Positions 5,326 through 7,282 of a stretch of DNA of 7,282 nucleotides are shown in pieces. Made by a program: the position numbers and the translations under genes. Location of the stretch: positions 1 through 7,282 of the forward strand of contig JAQCHG010000075.1 of NCBI GenBank assembly GCA_027619675.1, given 5' to 3'. How positions within the stretch are numbered: the first letter of the stretch is position 1; each line of letters begins with the position of its first letter. Source of the stretch: Cyanobacteriota bacterium (GTDB lineage: Bacteria; Cyanobacteriota; Cyanobacteriia; Phormidesmidales; Phormidesmidaceae). Below the pieces are notes generated by a model, which saw only the letters and a program-made list of their open reading frames with translations, had not been told where the DNA came from and ran no database searches.

Positions 5326-7282
5326 ATGGACGGTAACGCAATGATGCAGGCGCTACAGGCGATGCAAGGATCCCTCGACCAGGTGGGGCAAGCGGTAGAA
5401 ACCGGAGGCTGCGATCGCGATGGGGCCGTGATTGCTGCGATCGCCCAACTCCAGGCACAACTAACGACCCTGCAAGCCCAAGTGTCCCCCTTGGCGGGGT
5501 CTGTGCAACTGGCCACAGCGGTGCTGACGGTGATGCCCGATTTACTCTATCGGGTGGGGCGCGACGGCATCTGCCGCGATAATTTTGTCCGCAACATCCC
5601 CTGGGATATCAGCCAGGTGGAGAACCCGGTGGGGCTGCACCTGCGGCAGATTTTGCCCTTGGCCATGGCCGATCGCCATTTGGCCCATGTTGACAAAGCC
5701 CTGACCACGGGCACTATTCAGTGCTACGAGCAGGAAACGGCGCTGGGGGACACCGTGCAGTACGACGAGGTGCGGATTGTGCCCTACGGCAGCGATGAAG
5801 CCCTGATCATTGTGCGGGACATCAGCGATCGTAAGCAGGCTGAGCAAAGCCGGAATCAAGCGGTGAACGCTCTCCAGCAGCTTAATGTAGACCTAGAGGC
5901 CAGGGTCGAGCAGCGCACGGCGGAACTGCGGCAACAGGAACAGCAATTGACGGAGTTTTTTGACAATGCCCACGATCTGCTGCAAAGCGTCAATCTCAAT
6001 ACGGGCCATTTTGAGTACGTGAATCGGGCTTGGCTCTCGACCCTGGGGTACACCGAGGCGGAGGTGGCGGATCTGACCATTTTTGAAGTGTTACATCCCC
6101 ACTGCCATCCCCACTGTCAACAGGTGGCGGCAGACCTGCTGGCGGGTAAGCAGGACAGCCTCAGCGCCCTGGAGATGACCTTTGTGACGAAGGATGGTCG
6201 GGAGGTGATGCTGGAGGGCAGTATTACCTGCCATACGAATGAGGCAGGACACCTGCTGACGCGGGGCATCTTTCGGGATGTGAGCGACCATCGCCGCACC
6301 GCGATCGCCCTACAACGGCAGGTCGAGCGAGAACAACTGCTGCGGCAAATCAGCCAGCGTATCCGCCAATCCCTCGACTTACAAACCATTTTTGACACCG
6401 CCTGTACCGAAATCCGCCAGTTGCTGGGGGTAGACCGGGTGGGCATTTTTAAGTTCTACCCCGAGAGCCACTACGACGACGGGGAATTTGTGGCGGAAGC
6501 GGGGGTGGCGGATATTCCCTCAGTGTTGGCGGTGCGGGTCCATGACCACTGCTTTGGCGACAACTATGCCCACCTCTACGCCCAGGGCCGCTACTATGCC
6601 GTAGAGGACATCTACAGCAATGGGTTAGAACCTTGCCACAGCGGTATTTTGGCTCAGTTTCAGGTGCGGGCCAACTTGGTCATGCCCCTGCTGTGCGGGG
6701 CCGAACTGTGGGGGTTGCTGTGCATCCACCAATGCCATGGGCCGCGTACTTGGGGGGATCCTGAGGTGTCCCTGACCCGAGAAATTTCCCATCAATTGGC
6801 GATCGCCATTCAGCAGGCCAGCTTCTATGCCCAAAGCCAGCGGGAACTGGCGGAGCGTCAGCGGGCGGAAGCCCAAATTGCCCAACAACTGCGGCAACAG
6901 GAGGCCCTGGGGCAGATTATCCAGCACATTCGCCAATCGTTGAATCTAGAGGACATCCTGACCACGGTGACGTGGCAGGTGCAGAGCCTGCTGGGGGCAG
7001 ATCGCGTGATTGTGTTTCGTCTGTTCCCCGATGGGCGCAGCCGCATTCTCGAAGAGGCGGTGGTGGCAGACCTGCCCCAGATGCGCGATCGCCAGTGGGA
7101 AGACGAAAGCTTCCCCCGGGAAATTCTGGATTGGTACTGGCAGGGGCAGCCCCGCATCGTGCCCGATGTCATGACCGACCGCTGGACCGACTGCCTGGTG
7201 GACTATTCCCGCGAGGGCCGGATCCAGTCCAAAATGGTGGCCCCGATTTTGCAGGAACTCCACGGTCCCGAAAACCATCGCT
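5326..7282 (+). CDS. PAS-PAS-GAF-GAF sensor protein, candidate DXCF-type cyanobacteriochrome (3'-truncated by window)
   Basis: I read 652 codons without a stop to the window edge. The ATG at 5326 is the first start codon after an in-frame TGA (5314-5316), with GAGGTG five bases upstream. Domains by approximate residue: helical Gln/Ala-rich N-terminus 1-60; PAS 61-170, ending D-I-S-D-R-K; coiled coil 171-207 with an E-A-R-V-E-Q-R-T-A-E-L linker; PAS 208-323, containing the cluster H-P-H-C-H-P-H-C at 257-264; GAF1 336-500; linking helix 500-530; GAF2 from about 530, cut off. GAF1 has D-H-C-F at 407-410 and P-C-H at 436-438, followed by F-Q-V-R-A-N-L-V and L-W-G-L-L. In cyanobacteriochromes these positions hold the second and the chromophore-anchoring cysteines. 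GAF2 has Ser595 and Cys623-Leu624 in the matching places. No membrane segment is seen, so it is probably cytoplasmic. The output is outside the window; a histidine kinase is usual for this architecture. Sensor assignment is strong; bilin binding is inferred from motifs only. Confidence 0.94.
   Translation, partial: MDGNAMMQALQAMQGSLDQVGQAVETGGCDRDGAVIAAIAQLQAQLTTLQAQVSPLAGSVQLATAVLTVMPDLLYRVGRDGICRDNFVRNIPWDISQVENPVGLHLRQILPLAMADRHLAHVDKALTTGTIQCYEQETALGDTVQYDEVRIVPYGSDEALIIVRDISDRKQAEQSRNQAVNALQQLNVDLEARVEQRTAELRQQEQQLTEFFDNAHDLLQSVNLNTGHFEYVNRAWLSTLGYTEAEVADLTIFEVLHPHCHPHCQQVAADLLAGKQDSLSALEMTFVTKDGREVMLEGSITCHTNEAGHLLTRGIFRDVSDHRRTAIALQRQVEREQLLRQISQRIRQSLDLQTIFDTACTEIRQLLGVDRVGIFKFYPESHYDDGEFVAEAGVADIPSVLAVRVHDHCFGDNYAHLYAQGRYYAVEDIYSNGLEPCHSGILAQFQVRANLVMPLLCGAELWGLLCIHQCHGPRTWGDPEVSLTREISHQLAIAIQQASFYAQSQRELAERQRAEAQIAQQLRQQEALGQIIQHIRQSLNLEDILTTVTWQVQSLLGADRVIVFRLFPDGRSRILEEAVVADLPQMRDRQWEDESFPREILDWYWQGQPRIVPDVMTDRWTDCLVDYSREGRIQSKMVAPILQELHGPENHR
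6094..6117 (+). repeat. Tandem 12-bp duplication encoding H-P-H-C twice
   Basis: CATCCCCACTGC is followed directly by CATCCCCACTGT; only the last base differs, silently. The units are in frame and encode residues 257-264 of the PAS/GAF sensor, in the loop of the second PAS domain where relatives usually carry H-P followed by variable residues and H-C. Confidence 0.9.
6331..6825 (+). other. GAF1 domain with dual-cysteine (DXCF plus CH) cyanobacteriochrome signature
   Basis: Domain within the plus-strand sensor, residues about 336-500. It begins with an S-L-D-L-Q-T-I-F-D helix and the strand V-D-R-V-G-I-F-K-F typical of this GAF family. Cys409 (codon 6550-6552) sits in D-H-C-F and Cys437 (codon 6634-6636) in P-C-H. 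The 28-residue spacing matches what I recall for the paired cysteines of TePixJ. In that class the CH cysteine anchors a phycocyanobilin or phycoviolobilin, and the DXCF cysteine forms a reversible second thioether that blue-shifts one photostate. Many cyanobacterial GAFs with similar motifs are annotated only as GAF, so chromophore binding is plausible but unproven. Confidence 0.6.
7000..7282 (+). other. GAF2 domain (partial) with altered cyanobacteriochrome positions
   Basis: Second GAF of the plus-strand sensor, beginning near residue 530; the span given covers the part with diagnostic residues. After a V-I-V-F-R-L-F strand comes D-E-S-F (593-596), where the DXCF cysteine is replaced by Ser595. 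Cys623 follows 28 residues later but is trailed by Leu instead of His, and M-V-A-P-I-L then matches the L-V-M-P-L-L strand of GAF1. This looks like a relative of GAF1 that lost the second cysteine and the chromophore-contacting histidine. Whether it binds a bilin cannot be decided here, and its C-terminal part is missing. Confidence 0.55.

Larger units (their letters stand above)
167..7092. repeat. Eleven HIP1 octamers (GCGATCGC) across the window
   Basis: Perfect copies start at 167, 308, 1766, 1937, 3344, 3547, 5411, 5437, 6301, 6799 and 7085. All are inside the two genes; the gap has only a one-base-short CGATCGC near 5048. HIP1 is a highly over-represented palindrome in many cyanobacteria and supports the taxonomic call. 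Two copies (1766, 3344) fall in the S-D-R codons of PAS-terminal motifs. Confidence 0.95.

Noticed and set aside
5280..7278. Minus-strand open frames opposite the PAS/GAF sensor gene
   Set aside because: They are antisense to codons for clear PAS and GAF motifs and show no domain of their own.

Overview
The window is cyanobacterial. It is GC-rich and carries eleven perfect copies of the HIP1 octamer GCGATCGC, the hallmark of many cyanobacterial genomes. Its two proteins have the PAS/GAF-rich, membrane-free sensor architecture typical of filamentous cyanobacteria. I cannot name a genus with confidence; a Leptolyngbya/Phormidium-like filamentous strain is a guess.

Layout: two very long, divergently transcribed signalling genes are separated by a 767-bp non-coding gap, and both run off the window. 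On the minus strand, bases 4558 down to 1 form one uninterrupted reading frame of 1519 codons. It encodes a degenerate receiver-like N-terminus, six PAS domains in tandem, a GAF domain, two more PAS domains, a coiled coil, and a histidine-kinase dimerization/phosphoacceptor domain with an intact H-box (His1444). The ATPase domain and anything after it lie beyond base 1. On the plus strand, bases 5326 to 7282 form 652 uninterrupted codons. They encode a helical N-terminus, two PAS domains, a GAF domain with both cysteines expected of a DXCF-type cyanobacteriochrome (Cys409 in D-H-C-F, Cys437 in P-C-H, 28 residues apart), and the start of a second GAF domain. The output domain lies beyond the window.

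The gap (4559-5325) has no convincing gene. It holds GC-rich dyads near the minus-strand gene, a nine-G run, an AT-rich block around 5051-5175, and weak promoter-like elements on both sides. A good Shine-Dalgarno sequence precedes the plus-strand gene.

Working together: the plus-strand protein is a candidate blue/green-region light sensor, and the minus-strand protein is a multi-input sensor kinase. Divergent placement suggests possible shared control, but the sequence does not show that they act in one pathway. The observations most worth checking are the dual-cysteine GAF domain, its partly degenerate neighbour GAF, the pseudo-receiver, and near-identical 18-bp in-frame repeats at PAS boundaries that could let the kinase gain or lose sensor modules.
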